From contig NOKP01000025.1 of NCBI GenBank assembly GCA_002682825.1, forward strand, positions 191,746-255,745: DNA of 64,000 bases, given 5' to 3'. Within the stretch, counting starts at the first letter, position 1. Each line of letters opens with the position of its first letter. The notes below the pieces were generated by a model, which was not told the DNA's origin, searched no databases, and saw only the letters and a list, made by a program, of their open reading frames with translations. Positions 12,025 through 23,895 of the stretch are shown here, one piece after another. Origin of the DNA: Neonectria sp. B-13 (lineage: Eukaryota; Ascomycota; Sordariomycetes; Hypocreales; Nectriaceae). A program made the translations under genes and the position numbers.

Positions 12025-12593
12025 ATGGCTATCCTTAGAGTAGAGTATATAGATTCGGCGAAGGGGAGTTAACTCTGCATTGGTCGCATTGGGCATTTCT
12101 GCATAGCGTCCTGCGCCAAACCATTTTGGAACGTTTATATAGTCTTAATTGTTACATCAATCCACCATTTATTTCAAACATGTTAAGTTACTGCCCTGTT
12201 GTCTCTACCTGGTTGGGGATAGTTGTTGTGATGTAAGGGATGACCACAGCAAAAATGTTATGCACGCAGTAACTCAACCACGAAAGGTGACATCTGTTAT
12301 CAACCCGAGTAACCAATCCATCCCTGTAAACCCCATTGGGCGTTTCCATTGACCTGCGTCATGACGTCGGTTTTCATGCACGTTGAAATTGAGTTGAAGT
12401 GTAACTAAAAAAAACCTACCCTACAGGACAGCGCCACACCGGAGCTTAAACCGACGATGCCCCTCCAAGGCAAGGCTGAACCTCCCAGGCCCCGACGAGA
12501 ACCTCAAAACCGGCAAACCACGACCCGCTACACCCACTACGCAGCTCCATCACGCCTCGCCACCGCTCTCTACAGCTCCCCGTCGAAAGAAAA
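12025..12593. other. Intergenic, YVC1 3' end to MED17 5' region
   Basis: About 570 bp, AT-richer up to 12420, then a C-rich leader before MED17. No gene seen. Confidence 0.55.
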
Positions 12594-14620
12594 ATGGCGT
12601 CCGGCGACGATGGCCCGCCGCTCTCCCTGCGGCCGCACCCCGTCGCCGACCGCAAGCCCAAGAACCTCGCCGAGTTCATCGCCCGCGTCAACGCCCAGCC
12701 CGGCGGCTTCCGCGCCGTCACCGAGGCCAAGCTGCGCGAGGAGATCCGCGTCCGCGAGGAGAGTGCCCAGAACGGCGACGCGGCCGACGAGGACGTTGAC
12801 ATGTCCGACGGCGGCGGCGACGATGAGGACGACGAGGACAAGGACCCCAACGAGGCGCGCATGGAGGTGCTGAAGAATATCGAGTACGTCCTGCTCCGTG
12901 CCTGACGCTCTCTTTACGGGACTCGTTCCGAGCTAACACTGGGACCCAAGCATCGCGGGCAACACGGCGCTGCTCACGCTCGACTTCCTCTCGCTCCTCC
13001 TCTCCAAGCAGAACCCGACGCAGGCCGGCGTGACGCTGTCGCAGGGCCTGCGCGAGATGGTCGGGATCGGCACCATGAGCGCCGACAAGCTCGACGACTC
13101 CAACGTCACCCCGGCCAAGGTCAAGGAGCAGGAGGAAGTGGCCGTGGGCTGGACCCTGATGGAGATTAACAAGACGCGCGATGCCGCCGACGCCGCCAGC
13201 TCATTCCTGCAGCGCGAGATCGCCGCCGAGGGCAAGTACTGGGAGGAGATTGTCGCCGTCCAGAAGAGCGGGTGGTCCATCTCCAAGGTTCCCCAGGAAC
13301 GACACAGTCTCGGTGTGCGGTTCGGCTTCTCAGAAGGTTAGCCGCCCTGACTCTCCACCTCTAATTGCCTATACTGACATGATGCGAATAGCTGCCCAGG
13401 AGTTCAGGAGCAACGGCCTTGCGCCAATGCGGCGCGGCGTAGACGGTGAAGTCCAACTCGACTGCGGTCGACTCGGCGGTGTCTCCGAGCGCCTCGTTGT
13501 AACGTACGAAAAGGACGGCCAGGTCACAGGCCGCTCCTCACTGCCGGCGCAGACCACCGACGACGCTCCCCTTGAGGCCCGGGTACTCGAGGCCCGGAAC
13601 ACCATCTTCTCGCAAGAACTATGGCACGAACTCACCCGAGAGGCCCGCACGCTCGCCGCATACGACGTCAAGCCGCACGGGTCCAGCCTCACATGCGCCC
13701 TGGACGAGACATCCAGCATCACCGTGGAGCTGGTGCCCCTGGGCTCCCAGCCCTCGGAAGACAGCTTACCAGACAACGAAACGGCTGAGACGATATCTCT
13801 CGCGCTGCACATCCTCCTCAGCTATGCCCACCGGCTCAACGAGCTTATGCGGACCCGGCCAATGCCTCCGCACATCCCCCGGAACCGCGGCCAGTCGACG
13901 TGCGCCCTCCTGCGACCCATCATCGCGCGCCTCATGCACATGCGCAACATCCGCGCCTGCACCAAGCACATCGGCGCCCTCGTCCAGTCGCTGCAAAAGG
14001 CCGGAATGCCTGCCCGCTTCACCCTCCGCACATCTCCCTCCGCCCCGGCCAACGCCGATGCCGGCGCCCGAGGCCCTAACCAGCCCTCGGCCTCGCAGAC
14101 CATGATCCGCAACATGCTCAACCCCATCGACTTCCTCACCAGCATCACTCTCCTCCCGGACATCTCCCTCACCGTCCGCGGCCGCACGTTCCTCTTCCCC
14201 GTCACCGCCACCTACTTCCACGTGCTCCTCCCGCCCAACTCGCCACTCGCCTCCATCTGTCCGCCCTATAAGGACGGGTACCCGGATCTCAAGGCCCTCG
14301 CCGACTACCTGCGCACCACAACCGCCCGCGCCCTCACCGAGCACTTCCTCCCCAAGTTGCCCACGCCGCCGCCCGGCTCCGAATGGATCAAGAGCATCCG
14401 CGGCACCTCGATCCGAGACTTCGAAAAGGAGGACTTCGAGCTGCGCTTCGACATCGTCGACGTCAACGCCGCACCATCTCTCCGCGTCACCAGAACCTCC
14501 CTCGTCGATGGCCGGCCCTCCAGCAGCGACTGGACCTGGTCATCCGACCCTGCCACCGCCAGCGAAACAGCCAGCGTGCAGGACATTGTCGCCCAGGTCT
14601 TCAACGAGGTGCTCTCTTAG
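12594..14620 (+). CDS. MED17: Mediator of RNA polymerase II transcription subunit 17 (Srb4)
   Basis: Scaffold subunit of the Mediator head module, linking activators to RNA polymerase II. Three exons: 12594-12883, 12951-13336 and 13392-14620, giving 634 aa. The N-terminus MASGDDGPPLSLRPHP and the block NLAEFIARVNAQPGGFRAVTE are characteristic of fungal Med17, followed by an acidic linker (about residues 62-85) and LTLDFLSLLLSKQNP. The central GWTLMEINKTRDAADAASSF and YWEEIVAVQKSGWSISKVP also match the family. The 3' end converges on the ULS1-like gene at 15401. No truncation or frameshift was seen. Confidence 0.9.
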
Positions 14621-15400
14621 GGAAGAGCCATGCTGGCTGTGCCTTTTTGGCGATGTAGGCATCTATCTGGAAGCCGTTCGCTCGCATTGGCGCCAGGCTT
14701 CTGGATAGCAAGGTTGGGAGAGAGAATACCATTACATACATAAATCTGAGCATTCCTCCTCTTTGGCAAGAGGAAATAAATAATACGAAAACGCAGAAAG
14801 GAGGGTTTCGATAAAAAGGGGCAAGTTAAGGCGTTAAGTTGAATAGAAAAAGACAAGCGATAGGCAATTTATACCCAAAGTTATTCCAACATTACCCCTA
14901 TTAAATGGCCTATCCTCAGGTGTGGCCTATGATGACTTACGATGACCTAGATATTTCGTGATGATAGAGACGAGAAATGCACGAGAACTGGAAGAGAGCC
15001 CTTCAATCACATCACTCAAACTACAACGGCCTGACGTGTAATAATTTCGTCCTAGCACTACCGTGCGGAGATCTCGTTGATAATCGCAATCTCTCAACCC
15101 CCCCCTCTGCGGATATGCCGTCAGAAGGAGAAATCGTCGTCATATCTCATTATTAAAGTCAATGTGGTCTTTTTAAAGCAACTAGTGAGTCCATCAACCC
15201 ACTACCGTGAGGTCATAGCTCTTGTTCGGTATCACGAATTTCCTCCTGAACTCCGTCCAACATCAGCCTCCAATATCCCTGCTTCCCGCAGGCCAACCAT
15301 ATGGAGGTAACAAACCAAATCCGTTCCTGTATCATTATCAAATGCTATTGCATGAATTGCCCATCCTGTCTCGAGGGCTGGTGCCGTTGCCCGAGCTCGT
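14621..15400. other. Convergent 3' regions of MED17 and the ULS1-like gene
   Basis: About 780 bp between two convergent stop codons. AT-rich stretches at 14720-14900 fit 3' UTR and polyadenylation sequence for both genes. No supported gene. Confidence 0.55.
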
Positions 15401-18400
15401 CTAACCCTGCGCATTGAAAAGGAACTTCAGCTCGTTCGCACTCAGGCGTCCAATCTTCATGCTCTCTGCCTCATCCAAGGCCGCCTCGACAATCGCCTTT
15501 TTCTTCTCCTGTAAAGCAACGATTCGATCCTCAACCGTATCCTTGGTTAGAATGCGGTACACCTTAACCTCTTTCTGCTGTCCGATGCGGTAGGCACGAT
15601 CAACAGCCTGCATCTCAATGTATGGGTTCCAGAAAGGATCCATGATGATGACCCGGGAGGCAGCCGTCAAGTTGAGACCCGCGTTGCCTGCTCGGAGGGA
15701 GACCAGCATCACCTTGACGTCCTTGCTGTCTCGGAAGTTATGGGCCGCCATGTTGCGATGCACACCTGACATGCTGCCGTCATATCGCTCTGGCTTGGCC
15801 ATCTTCTCATGCCACATTGCGACCTCGAGGAGATCAAGCAAAAGAGTCCACTGAGAGAAGATGATGGTTTTCTCCCCCGTTTCGGAGATCGTCTTCAAGA
15901 GCTCCATGCACTCGGTTACCTTTGCGGCAGGCATCCACGTCTTACGCAAGTACCGCATGTACTTTTTGAATGCGTCCCGACTCTTGTACGCCTCTTTGCG
16001 AAGAGTCTTGAGCATCGAAGGTTTGATATCCGATGCCTTCTTCTTCCCCTTAGCCTTCCCCTTCCCTTTCCCCTTCTTCTTCTCTTTCGTCTCCTTGGCT
16101 TTATCAAAAACCTTCTTGTCAGGTTTTTCGTCATCAGAGTCGGCCCCATCCGGAACAATAAACCCTCTGAGGTTGCCCTGCTTGTCGACATCATCATCTG
16201 AGATAAAATCCTCAGAGTCTGTCTCGTCATCATCGTCGTCATCCGAAGCTTCCTCATCGGACTCTGACTTCTTGATGCACTCAGGCATGTGAACCTTCTG
16301 GAAAGTTTCATACGTAAAACATTGGGCAGGGTCGAATGAACCGCGGCAGACAGGGCACTTAGCCTTGCCGCCTTCGTTCCCTTCCTGCAAATTGAGAGTC
16401 GCAGCGTTGTCGGTGAGGCGGCAGAGGCACTCCTTGCAACTGTCGTGGCCGCAGGGGACGAAGAACGTTGGGCACTGCACCGCATCGTAGCAAATGGGGC
16501 ATTCGAAAGCCTCGATCCCCTTGATTCTCTCCACAATGATTCCATCCAGCGCCTTGACCAACTCCAGCTTGTCTTTATCAGACACGGGACTGGCGGCATC
16601 GTCGACATCCAAGTTGAGGTGTGGATGGCAGCATGCCTGGCGCAGTCGGAGGAGGAGAACCAGAATGCTAGAGTAATTCTTGCCAATGCTTCCAGCTCGA
16701 AGGTACTTGCTAAACTGCACCTGGGACTTCTTTTCTAGTTGACTGTAAAAATCGTGTTCGTCGGGGGACAACTCGGCGTAAACGATCTCCTCTATCTTCG
16801 CAGGAAGTTTGAGAATAGGCTTGCCGTCAAGCTGCGAGTTCTTTTTGCGTCGAAGCATGATGGCTTTGAGCAACGCTCGAAGTCTGTTCATGGCCACACT
16901 CTGTGGATCGCCATTGCGACCAAACAAAACACCGAAGGACTAAGTCAAGTATTAGCGTGAGAAATCCAAGCATCTGTGTTGCAACGCACCTGGCGGAACT
17001 GCTCCCATTTGCAGTACGGCTTGATCTGAAGAAAGTTAAGCAGGGAGTATAATTCTAACACGCCATTCATCATTGGGGTTCCAGTCAGGCACCATCGGTA
17101 AGTTGCCCTCAACTTGGTGCATGCCTTTGAGGTCTTTGTATCCTTGTTTTTGATGCATTGTGCTTCATCAAGAACGACTCGATAGAACTTTGCCTTGTTT
17201 GGGTGCAGTAATGGGCACTTGACGGCAAGGGTCTTGTCATTGAAGTCAATGTTGCGATCCTTGTTTTCCTCCATGAACTTCTCGAGTCGCTTTAGTTCTT
17301 GAGCGATGGTGCCGTATGTAGTCAGAACGACGTCGTACTTGAGCAGATCTTCTGTCGTTGCCTTTTTATTGTGGTAAAGGAAAACGGACAATCTGTGGGA
17401 GAGTTTTGTTTTCGTAGCGAGTTCCTCCTCCCACTGCCGGATGAGAGCAACCGGGCCAACGATGAGGTTTGTCTGCAAGGGTTAGAATTGGGAGCTTGAG
17501 TGGTAGCTTTGTAACTTACCTTGGGGCGGCTGGTTGCTGGGCGGGATAGCAGAAGTGCAAGCGTGGATATGGTCTTCCCTAAACCCATGTCATCCGCAAG
17601 AATGCCTCCTTTGTTCGTCCCCTCCTCCATTTTCTTCATCCAGGTGAGTGCCAATTCTTGATGCGGGTACAGTGGCCTCTTAAGCCCAGCTGGTGTTCCA
17701 TCACGGTTTCCCTCCGGAATATCCATATCCGGGCGAATGTTCTGCAAGAGATTGTCCAGGTCTTTCTCAGTCATTCTAGGATCGTGGTAAGCGTCCTGGA
17801 TAAAATCCGTGAGGCGTTCGGGCAGAGCATTGTTAGATCCATCAGTGCCGAGATCATAGTTGAACTGACTCGTCCTATTGATAATACTAGACAAGCCCAT
17901 GGTGCCTTGACTCGGCAAGACAGGCGTCGAACGAGATCCAGGCACCCAGGGTACTCCAAACGACGGTACCACCGGTCCAGGTTGACCCCCATAAGGTTGA
18001 AACCTCGACAAGGAAGCTGGGTTTGGACTTGGGACCAGGCCCTGATTCTGATAGAAGGGGAACGTGGGACTACCATGATCTCCAGAGTGGCCCTGATAAG
18101 GCCCTTGGAGGGGATACTGAGGCACCTGGGAAGGCGCCCGAGAAGGCAACTGAGGCGTCGAGAAACCCCCGTAGCGTCTAGACACGGGATTCGCAGCTGG
18201 AACCTGATGGGACTGGCGCAGAGGGAAGTTGGCATCCCAGCGGGGATCATAGCCCCCTGGCATTTGAAGTGTGGGCTCTGGCATGGGAACGGGGTTAAAT
18301 TCGGGAGCTCCGAAAGCAGGTTCCAAGTCCACATCTGTTGGGTCTGCTTCGGCGGAGCCAGACGGCTGACTGCTCATCAACCGAGTGAAAGCATTGGTTT

Positions 18401-19712
18401 GAGTGGGTAGAGTGGATGGACCTGGCACCGGAGAGTCTTGACTAGAAAGCATCTGGGCTAACGCATGGTCAGACTTCTCCTGGATGCGTCTTTTTTCAAC
18501 TTTGATCTGCTCGTTAATGAAGTGAGAGCTCAGATCGTCATCGTCCCTGTGCATCCAAGGTTAACACGCAATGTGACGGCGGGGAATGGCTATGGCAGAA
18601 GCCAAGGCCGAGCATGCATGAAACGTACCCAGTAAGGTCGATGACGTCGACTTGACTTCCGTTGTGGTTCTCCTGTGAGAAAGGGCCAAAGGGGTCGTAA
18701 GCTGAGATCGGAGTTGTACGCTGAGACTTGTTATGTCTGACAGGTGCAAACAGGCTGGCCGATTCGGAGTTTCGTTTGCGACTGGGCAAAGAGCGAGAGC
18801 CCGTGTCGTTCCATATGTTGTTGTTCCTGATAGGGGTGGACATGGCCACCGGAATATCTAGGGCTTCGTCCTCTTGTGGGACAACGTTAGTCGAGATGCC
18901 TGGGGTCGTGTAAAGAAAGCAGTTGTACGGGAAGGGAAGCTGAGTGAAGTTGGCCATTCCTTGAACAAGGTGATTATGATTGTGGAAAGAAGGCATGATG
19001 CTCAAATAGAATGTTTACAGCGGTGACTGAGATACGAAATGGTATCCAGAGCAGTAGCTGCCTAGTTGTAGCCCAAAGCATGGATGAAAGGGACGAGTTA
19101 AGACAAACATGTCCAGGGGGTTTGGATATTGGTTAAAAGTCCAAGTAGGGAACCCACGGGTATGAATATGAGCGACAGGCAGCTGGGTGATGGTGGAGGG
19201 AGGTTGAAAAAGGACAGGTTGAAGGGGGTCAGTCATGTGGGACAAAACGCAGATCCAACAAGGAAGAAGAAGTCAGGTAAACAGACACGAGCGAGCGAGG
19301 CGCAGAACATCCAAGCCACCGGCTGCAACAAAATGAAACACGTCGACTCATACCTAAAGACGGCCCGGATGGCGTTTGATGGGCGCGAGGCGTTGAGGAA
19401 CCAGGAGGAGGAAGCGTAGGCTCTATCAGTTTGGTCAACTCCAACCCACCCCGAAATATCCCCACTGTAGCAGCAGGTGCGGAAACGGGTAGCAGCCTTA
19501 CCTGGACTATTCTGGTTCTGGTTGTGTTTCGCCGCACGCAGAAGCTTCTTTAAGCGATCGATGTCCTGGTGAGCCTGGCGACGCTCCTCTTCGACGCCCT
19601 GGAACTTCTCGTCTTGCAGAGAATCGAGGATGACATTCATGATGGTCAGCTCCTCCGTCAACGCGTTCACGTCCAAGGGATCCATGATGGGCGTGGCGTC
19701 CATGGTGTCCAT
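15401..19712 (-). CDS. ULS1: SNF2-family translocase with RING finger, ULS1 type (SUMO-targeted ubiquitin ligase)
   Basis: ATP-dependent DNA translocase and probable E3 ligase acting on sumoylated chromatin proteins. Six exons (minus strand): 19502-19712, 19354-19422, 18629-18959, 17520-18546, 16990-17472 and 15401-16939, giving about 1219 aa. Exon 1 encodes the conserved coiled start MDPLDVNALTEEL...GVEEERRQAHQDI. A long Pro/Gly-rich region precedes the helicase core: ADDMGLGKT (Walker A), LDEAQCIKNK (DEAQ box) and CLTGTPMMNG. A C3HC4 RING (CPICYDAV...CGHDSCKECL...CPVCRG) is inserted before an acidic/Lys-rich linker and the C-terminal helicase half (SLRAGNAGLNLTAA, QAVDRAYRIGQ). The N-terminal architecture favours ULS1 over RAD16 or RAD5. 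The acceptor of the 394-bp second intron (18960-19353) is the least certain junction. Confidence 0.88.
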
Positions 19713-20782
19713 GACAGGCTAGGTGCAGCGAGGCGAGCAGCGCACAAGGAGTCTTGAACACTAGGCATCCGGCGGGCAGCGGTCAGAGCTCGAGGGGGGC
19801 GCCAAAACAGGCAGGCAGGGAGCCGTGCAGCCGTCGGGATAGAGTGAACGGCCTCCAAACGAGTGGATGGCGATGGTTGAGTTGGTGATACCAAGCCCTG
19901 TGTTGCAGGGGAAGAGTTGCGGCTTTGGGGGATGACCCGGGTTGAGATATCCCGTTGTTCCCGTTATGGTAATTTGTTAGTGTAGTGGTGGGTTGAAAGG
20001 AAGGAAAGAGCCGCGTCACGCGTGCGCGTTGATTGATGTTTGGAAGGAAGGTCACGGCTGGGCAACGCTATTAGTAGAAAGCCGTACAGTGGCGGGTTGT
20101 CAGGTGGGCGATAAGTCGCTACTGGACGGTACCTAGTCTGAGCACTGAAGGCTTTCAATCGACTGGATGCATGCACTAAAGCCCCGGCAAACAGCGCCCG
20201 AGAGGCATCCATGACCCCACAGCCTAAGCACCCGGCCCAGTCCGACGGTACCGCATGCCTTAGCTTAGGGGCGTTTGTGCACCTGCAGTGGGCTCGCAAT
20301 GGATGCCACCAGAGGCAAGGGAGGCCAACATCCATGTCCACTGAGGCAAACAAAGAACGGACAGCATGCTCCCAGAATGCACTTGTGAATGGCCACCTGC
20401 AAGTCGCAGCTTGACTACAAACGAGGCAACGAATCACGTCCCACAAACCAACCCTCTGGAATCGGCTGGGGCAAGACGGCACACCCAAACCGAATTGAGG
20501 CCACCCGCCCCAGATATGGAGGCAATTATTGAACCGGGCATTATTAAAAGTGCATTCAATCAGCCCAGCGGGGCGAACGGAACTGTAATATCAGAGTCTC
20601 TCGATACAAACTTGAAGCCACCACTCTATCCGTACGGATACCCGTATCCGTACCAGGTATCAAAACGCCGCTCAACACTATCATATGCCCTGACCCGCTT
20701 GAAACGCCTTGAAAAAAAAAAGCACACATAAAACTCAGGTAGCACTCACTGCTAGCGACATGTAGTAGACACGTGTCCGTTC
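19713..20782. other. Upstream region of the ULS1-like gene, no gene
   Basis: About 1.07 kb between the ULS1-like start and the stop of the phosphodiesterase gene. No convincing coding frame. It contains a perfect 14-bp palindrome, TATCCGTACGGATA, at 20627-20640 followed by a partial second copy. Confidence 0.5.
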
Positions 20783-23251
20783 TCAATCTGAGTCTGGCTT
20801 TGGGTCCGACTTTGAGTCCGACTTTGAGTCCGATTTTGAGTTCGACCCTGTGATCTTGTGCCATGTCTTGTCCACCTTGTCGGTCAACCATTCCCACCAG
20901 CTCTTGTCATCGTCATCATCGTCACCGTCGTCCTCGTCGTCTGTGTCATCATCGCCTTCGGACCCTTTACTACCTGATGATGGTTTAGCCGGCTTGGTGG
21001 GCTCTGTCGGCTCGGTGAGCTCTGTCGTTTTGGTGAGCTCTGTCGGTTTGGTGAGCTTGGTTGGCTCTGCCGGCTTAGTTGGCTTCTCAGGCAGAGTCGG
21101 GCGAGCTGGCTGCGAGGGCGCGACGGGCAGGGTCGGCCGCACTGGCACCGTCGGCTTTTCAGGGACCGCAGGCCGTTCCGGCACCTTGGACTCACCGGGC
21201 TTGCCCGAAGTCTCGGGATCTGTCGGTTCCTCGGGCGTCTCCTCGGGCTTGTGGAGTCCGATGGGATTCAGCGGCAACCGAAGGGTTCCGTTGTTGGGTT
21301 GTGGCTCGATGCCGACCGAGTCGCACAGCATGTTGTACACTTCGATGTTTTCTGTGCCATGTTAGTCAACGGGTTCTCGGCGCTCCGGCGGTGGCCTCGA
21401 CTTACGGAATACATCGATCTGACTGTTCGCCGGGTGGGGGAACGCAGGACCACGAGCGATGAAGATGGCCCTCATCAGTGGGTGTTCATGATCGTACCCA
21501 TGCAGGCCACGGGGATGGTAGACCAGATTCTTCTCCAGACCTTCCTTGACCGAGAACTCTTTCTCGGTGACAATCGCCCATCCTGTCTTGGGCACCACCC
21601 ATAAGGGGGCGATGCGGTTATCCTTGGTGAAGTGATAACGCTCGGGCATGTTGACATCACGAAGGTAAACCTCAAAGTTAGGGTTCGACTTGGCCTTCTC
21701 CGCAAGCTCATCGTAAAGGCCTTGCAAATCCTCGGGGTTCTTGGGACGAAGACCGTACAGCGGCCAGCCGTCTGTATGCTCAATCTTGCTGACATCGATA
21801 AGATCCTCGAGCTGGATAAGCCGAGTGATGTCCGTTGTCGCCATGCCGTGATCCGAGACGACGACCACGTTGACAATGTTGGTCAAGTTGCGTTCCTCCA
21901 GGCCACTGAATACCTTATCCAGCATCGTATCCACCCTTGTAATGGTGTCGCGGATTTCGGTGCTGTTCGGGCCGTACTTGTGCCCGTCAGAGTCGACGTG
22001 GGGGACGTAGGCGGCGATCAGCTGAGGCCGCGTATCGCTGATGTCGGCCGTCTTGTCCTCCATGCCAGGCATGTCCAGGAATTCGAGAATCCTGGCGACC
22101 TTGCCATCGAGCGTCTCATTCCTGTCGAACTCATCCAGCAAGCTCGGCTCAGTATGGAGGACATGCGCCTCGCTTCCGGGCCACATGTGGATAGCACTGC
22201 GGACTCCCTGGTTCTCGGCTGTCACCCAGAAAGGCTCTCCGCCCCACCACTTGGGGTCGAGACTCCGATTAGGGTCGGTATAAAAGAACTCCTCCTGAAG
22301 CTCGGGGTCCCAGAAGCTGTTTCCGACGATCCCGTGGCTCTCGGGGTACAGGCCAGTCGCGATCGTGTAGTGGTTCGGGAAGGTTACGGAGGGGAATGAC
22401 GGGTGCATCCATTTTGGCGAGACGCCCTCCTTGACGAAAGCGTTGAGTCTGGGGGTGAGGCCGCGCTGGAGGAAGTCGGCGCGGAAGCCGTCGAGGCTGA
22501 TGAGGAGGGTGGTGGGCGCGAAGAGCGCGGTGCCGTTGCTCACCAGCGTCTGCTTGTGTTTGGGCTGCGCGCTCTTCCGGTTCTTGGAGAGCTTCCAAGC
22601 GATCAGGATCAGGATCGCGAAGCCAATGGCGATGAGGCTGTGGATGATCACCCACCGGCGCCAGCTCCGTCGTCGCTGGGCCTTTGCGTCGGCAATCATG
22701 TTGAGGTGTAGTCGGTCCATCTCGTCGCTATCGTCCCTCTCGCTGCTTTCCCCGGTCGAACTGCCTTCTTTCATCCCTCCCTCCTCCATCTCGTACATCA
22801 GCTCCCCGTCCTCTCCATGTTGCGCACTCTCCACCAGTCTCTCCCGCTTCTTCTGCCTCCTCGTGCGCCTAACGGTTCTCTTTTCAAGTACTAAGCTTTC
22901 GGCCGAGCTGTTGAAGTCTACGTTCTGGGAAGAACTAGGACGTCGTCCGAATATTTTGAGCGGGTTGGGAACGGCCAGTTGGGATCCGCGACGCTCCTTT
23001 TCCTGCTTCCTTCGGGTGTCGGTGACCAACTTGCCCATCTCTTCCTCCTCCATCAACACAATGCGATCGTGGGCGCGGAGCTCGCGGCTATTCCTCGCGC
23101 GAGAAATGAGCTGGTCATCATCGCTGTCGGTGTCTTGGTCGCTTCGAGAGTGCAGGGACGCGGCATCGTCGTCGTACCCCATAGGGGATAGGAGGGAGGC
23201 ATTGTCCCGAGCCCCGTTTGGGGGATTCGTGTCGAGACTTTGCAGAGGCAT
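20783..23251 (-). CDS. NPP1: Ectonucleotide pyrophosphatase/phosphodiesterase, type II membrane protein
   Basis: Alkaline-phosphatase-superfamily enzyme that hydrolyses extracellular or luminal nucleotide phosphodiester/pyrophosphate bonds. Two exons: 21406-23251 and 20783-21351, 804 aa. The N-terminal ~195 residues are cytosolic and charged, a single transmembrane helix lies near 200-218 (WVIIHSLIAIGFAILILIAW), and the catalytic domain follows. Metal and nucleophile motifs are ISLDGFRADF, the threonine in PSVTFPNHYTIATG, HVDSDGHKYG, VVSDHGM and HGYDHEHP. After the 54-bp intron the frame resumes with NIEVYNMLCDSVGI, typical of NPPs. The C-terminus adds an unusual Pro/Thr/Glu-rich repeat (about residues 655-735), an Asp run and a KSD repeat. 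Start at 23251 is the first ATG of the long frame. Confidence 0.93.
20787..20845 (-). repeat. SDSK/KSD codon repeat at the 3' end of NPP1
   Basis: The last codons of the phosphodiesterase are a tandem 12-bp repeat (units of GACTCAAAGTCG type) encoding SDSKSDSKSDPKPDSD. A more degenerate KPT/EPT repeat lies at about 20990-21240. Both are low-complexity extensions beyond the enzyme domain and are likely variable in length. Confidence 0.7.
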
Positions 23252-23767
23252 GTCGAAAAGTCCTCACGAGACCTCTTGGGGGATTGAAATGAAAAACATC
23301 CAATATCGCTATTACATGAAAAAAGGGATGACGGACCGCGACATTGAACTCGATAAGCTTATACTGTCGCGAATGAGACCGGGGTAAATATCCACCGCTC
23401 CGGCGACGCCGTCTCGCTGGACCTAGGTAAGGTTGGACTGAGAAATGGCATGACTTGACTCGGACCGCTTCACAGTTCATTGGTGGATAGGATAGTCCTA
23501 CGAACTCGTGAATTCCATTACTCCATCTAATACGCAGGAATCCACGCTCCATCCCTCTTGTTTGAGATTGATAATTGCAAATAGTTTTTAGTGGATACAA
23601 TTGCTCGGCCAGAGTTTAAGTCACACCACAAGACGATATCCACAACCCCGAAACGACCCTCCAAAACTAGCTTGCACGAGTGACGAACCCATGTACGCTT
23701 GGCAAGGCACCCTGGCCCTTATCCATCAAGGTCAAAAAGAAGACGAAAAGTCCAAAAAATAAAGCTG
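23252..23767. other. Intergenic, NPP1 promoter to tRNA 3' flank
   Basis: About 515 bp without a coding frame of note. The last bases form the Pol III terminator of the adjacent tRNA gene. Confidence 0.5.
23754..23763 (-). terminator. Pol III terminator of tRNA-Phe
   Basis: On the minus strand the tRNA 3' end is followed four bases later by TTTATTTTTT, ending in a T6 run at 23754-23759. Runs of this length terminate RNA polymerase III efficiently in fungi, which supports the tRNA being transcribed. Confidence 0.8.
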
Positions 23768-23895
23768 TGCGGTTTATGTGGATCGAACACATGACCTTCA
23801 GATCTTCAGTCTGACGCTCTCTGTCAGTGAAGGTTAGTGATTTGCTTCAAGTGAGGGATTAATGTGTGAACATACCCCAACTGAGCTAAACCCGC
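23768..23895 (-). tRNA. tRNA-Phe(GAA) with a 55-bp intron-like insert in the D-loop
   Basis: Outside an insert at 23821-23875, the minus strand encodes a complete 73-nt tRNA-Phe. It has an acceptor stem GCGGGTT/AAACCGC with the G5-A68 mismatch known from other eukaryotic tRNA-Phe, and a D-arm GCTC/GAGC. The anticodon arm is TCAGA-CTGAAGA-TCTGA (anticodon GAA), the T-arm is ATGTG-TTCGATC-CACAT, and the discriminator is A73. The A box (TAGCTCAGTTGG) and B box (GTTCGATCC) are both intact and a T6 terminator follows. The usual 37/38 anticodon-loop intron is absent. Instead 55 bp interrupt the D-loop between G20 and A21, so exact excision is required for a normal tRNA. Confidence 0.88.
23821..23875 (-). 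other. Spliceosomal-type intron candidate inside tRNA-Phe
   Basis: The 55-bp insert starts with GTATGT, contains CACTAAC about 14 nt before its end, and finishes with CTGACAG. Donor, branch site, spacing and length are all those of an ordinary protein-gene intron of this fungus. Removing it by the GT-AG rule joins GTTGGG to AGAGCGTC, which is exactly the conserved tRNA-Phe D-loop. It shows no obvious bulge-helix-bulge pairing of the kind needed by tRNA splicing endonuclease, though this was judged by eye only. Confidence 0.7.
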
